DNA of 6,565 nt, taken from Deltaproteobacteria bacterium. GTDB taxonomy: Bacteria > Desulfobacterota > GWC2-55-46 > JADFVP01. Position numbers and translations under genes: made by a program. Positions 5,600 to 6,565 of the stretch are shown piece after piece. The stretch lies in the NCBI GenBank assembly GCA_024275855.1, contig JAJRYL010000148.1:1-6565 (forward strand), written 5' to 3'. The first letter of the stretch is position 1, and the number at the start of each line of letters is the position of its first letter. The notes under the pieces were generated by a model. It had not been told where the DNA came from and searched no databases. It saw nothing but the letters and a program-made list of their open reading frames with translations.

Positions 5600-5862
5600 A
5601 TTCAGTTCCTGAAACTCCTGACGCCCGGAGCTAAAACGCCACGGCATTTAACTCAGGCCGTAAGCCTGTAGCCAATAATACCCGCACCAGTACCCGCTAT
5701 GGTTCACTTCACCTCTTCCCTGCTCTCCCGTTTTTTCCACCCGGGCCTTGACCCGTTAAGTGGATTATTCCTGTATCTTTTAAGTACCGTACGATATAAG
5801 TCTTCATTACAGGCCTTGTACCGGGCAAGCCCTATTAATCTTCACTTAACTACAGAGCGATA

Positions 5863-6565
5863 ATGACGGAAAAGAGCAATAAGATAACCGCTACGCTAAA
5901 GAAGATTCCCGCGACTCCGGGAGTCTATATAATGAAGGGCGCGCGCGGCACCGTGCTCTACATAGGTAAGGCCAAGAACCTAAAGTCCCGTGTGCGCTCC
6001 TACTTCAGCGCTACATCGAGCGATACGAGGTACGCGGTCAGGTTTCTTGCGGCAAGAGTAACTGAGATCGATTACATTGTTACGGCAAACGCTAAAGAGG
6101 CCCTGCTCTTAGAAGACACTCTTTTAAAGAAGTTTAAACCTAAGTACAATGTCAGGCTAAAAGACTCCAAGACCTATGTGCGCATAAAACTTACCATAAA
6201 CGACGACTTTGCGCGCATACTGGTTACCCGCACCGTACGCGCGGACGGCGCGCGGTACTTCGGCCCCTATACTTCGGCCCGAACAGTGCGCGACACCATA
6301 AAATTTATTCGCAGGATCTTTCCGCTTAGAACCTGCTCGAACTCCTTTTTCAAAAACAGAACACGTCCATGCCTCGACTTCCAGCTCGGTATCTGTTCCG
6401 CCCCTGCTACGGGCCATATATCGCAAGAAGAGTACCGGGCGCTGGTAAACGCCGCCGTTCTCTTTTTAGAGGGTAAAAACAATGAACTGGTCCGCGCCCT
6501 TAAGGCGAAGATGGATGCGGAGGCGAAGGCCGAAAAGTTTGAGGAGGCGGCCAAGACAAGAGACC
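5863..6565 (+). CDS. uvrC: Excinuclease ABC subunit C (UvrC), N-terminal part
   Basis: The first 234 codons of UvrC, cut by the window end; the full protein is usually about 600 residues. UvrC joins the UvrB-DNA complex and makes the dual incision of nucleotide excision repair. The N-terminal GIY-YIG nuclease (about 14-100), which makes the 3' cut, is seen as PGVYIM and LYIGKAKNLKSRVRSYF. Residues equivalent to the catalytic set of the Thermotoga enzyme are present: Tyr22, Tyr33, Lys36, Arg43, Tyr47, Glu84 and Asn96. Next come YFGPYTSA (132-139), the cysteine-rich stretch with Cys158, Cys170 and Cys178 (CLDFQLGIC), and the start of the UVR motif that binds UvrB (about 216-234, KFEEAAKTRD). 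The RNase H-like nuclease and helix-hairpin-helix parts lie beyond the edge. ATG 5863 fits the family start, but no clear ribosome binding site precedes it. Confidence 0.96.
   Translation, partial: MTEKSNKITATLKKIPATPGVYIMKGARGTVLYIGKAKNLKSRVRSYFSATSSDTRYAVRFLAARVTEIDYIVTANAKEALLLEDTLLKKFKPKYNVRLKDSKTYVRIKLTINDDFARILVTRTVRADGARYFGPYTSARTVRDTIKFIRRIFPLRTCSNSFFKNRTRPCLDFQLGICSAPATGHISQEEYRALVNAAVLFLEGKNNELVRALKAKMDAEAKAEKFEEAAKTRD

Larger units (their letters stand above)
5450..5862 (+). other. 413-bp gap between efp and uvrC
   Basis: No supported gene is seen. It holds the second copy of the 15-bp repeat, a small hairpin TAGAC-TCCCG-GTCTA (5468-5482), the palindrome CAAAGTACTTTG, a terminator candidate, the hairpin CAGGC-CGTAA-GCCTG (5654-5668), and a hairpin at 5736-5764 (TCCAC/GTGGA outside CGGG/CCCG) preceded by TTTTTT. 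Possible uvrC promoter boxes are poor: TTGACC at 5748-5753, and TATAAG at 5795-5800 without a matching -35 box. Confidence 0.5.

Noticed and set aside
5012..5647. Minus-strand frame of 211 codons across efp
   Set aside because: It is the antisense shadow of the certain efp gene, has no ribosome binding site and its protein is arginine-rich without domains.
5736..5764. Hairpin TCCAC/CGGG as a terminator
   Set aside because: The T run precedes the hairpin on the + strand and reads as A on the - strand, so neither direction fits an intrinsic terminator.
5699..5863. 54-codon frame whose TAA overlaps the uvrC ATG (TAATG)
   Set aside because: The overlap looks like translational coupling, but there is no ribosome binding site, the peptide is leucine/serine-rich without a recognisable family, and the frame is open upstream only to 5672. 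Probably chance.
1..6565. CRISPR array, toxin-antitoxin pair or defence island
   Set aside because: No regularly spaced repeats with spacers, and no gene pair of these types; all identified protein genes are housekeeping or signalling.

Overview
The window is about 6.6 kb of chromosomal-looking bacterial DNA of middling GC. The protein genes (a c-heme hybrid histidine kinase, a long class II aldolase, EF-P and UvrC) suggest a Gram-negative with periplasmic cytochrome c chemistry. The flavour is Desulfobacterota or Nitrospirota, but I cannot fix the taxon from the sequence alone. All four protein genes read on the + strand. The two tRNA genes read on the - strand.

Layout. Positions 1-85 hold a short tandem repeat and a hairpin beyond the 3' end of a tRNA-Lys(CTT) gene (86-161). 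A tRNA-Arg(CCG) gene follows (275-350), with a near-consensus promoter at 366-394. A 792-residue membrane-bound hybrid sensor kinase occupies 585-2963. It combines a periplasmic CXXCH c-heme sensor with HAMP, PAS, HisKA, HATPase and a C-terminal receiver. A 381-bp gene-free gap (2964-3344) ends in a promoter and strong ribosome binding site for a 448-residue class II aldolase family protein (3345-4691). A 191-bp gap packed with inverted repeats leads to efp (4883-5449). A 413-bp gap with a 15-bp direct repeat, a 12-bp palindrome and a terminator candidate leads to uvrC (5863 to the end), which is cut off by the window edge.

How they work together. The genes are separated by gaps of 190-410 bp, so they look like single transcription units, not one operon. 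The kinase is a signalling protein with no partner regulator next door. The aldolase belongs to central sugar-phosphate metabolism, EF-P to translation through polyproline stretches and UvrC to nucleotide excision repair. I found no CRISPR array, insertion sequence or complete phage gene, and no clear new defence or mobile system.

The most unusual things are the string of four inverted repeats between the aldolase and efp genes, with arms that can pair in alternative ways and a hairpin loop complementary to a nearby single strand; the altered substrate-site motif of the aldolase; and a possible recombination scar downstream of tRNA-Lys.
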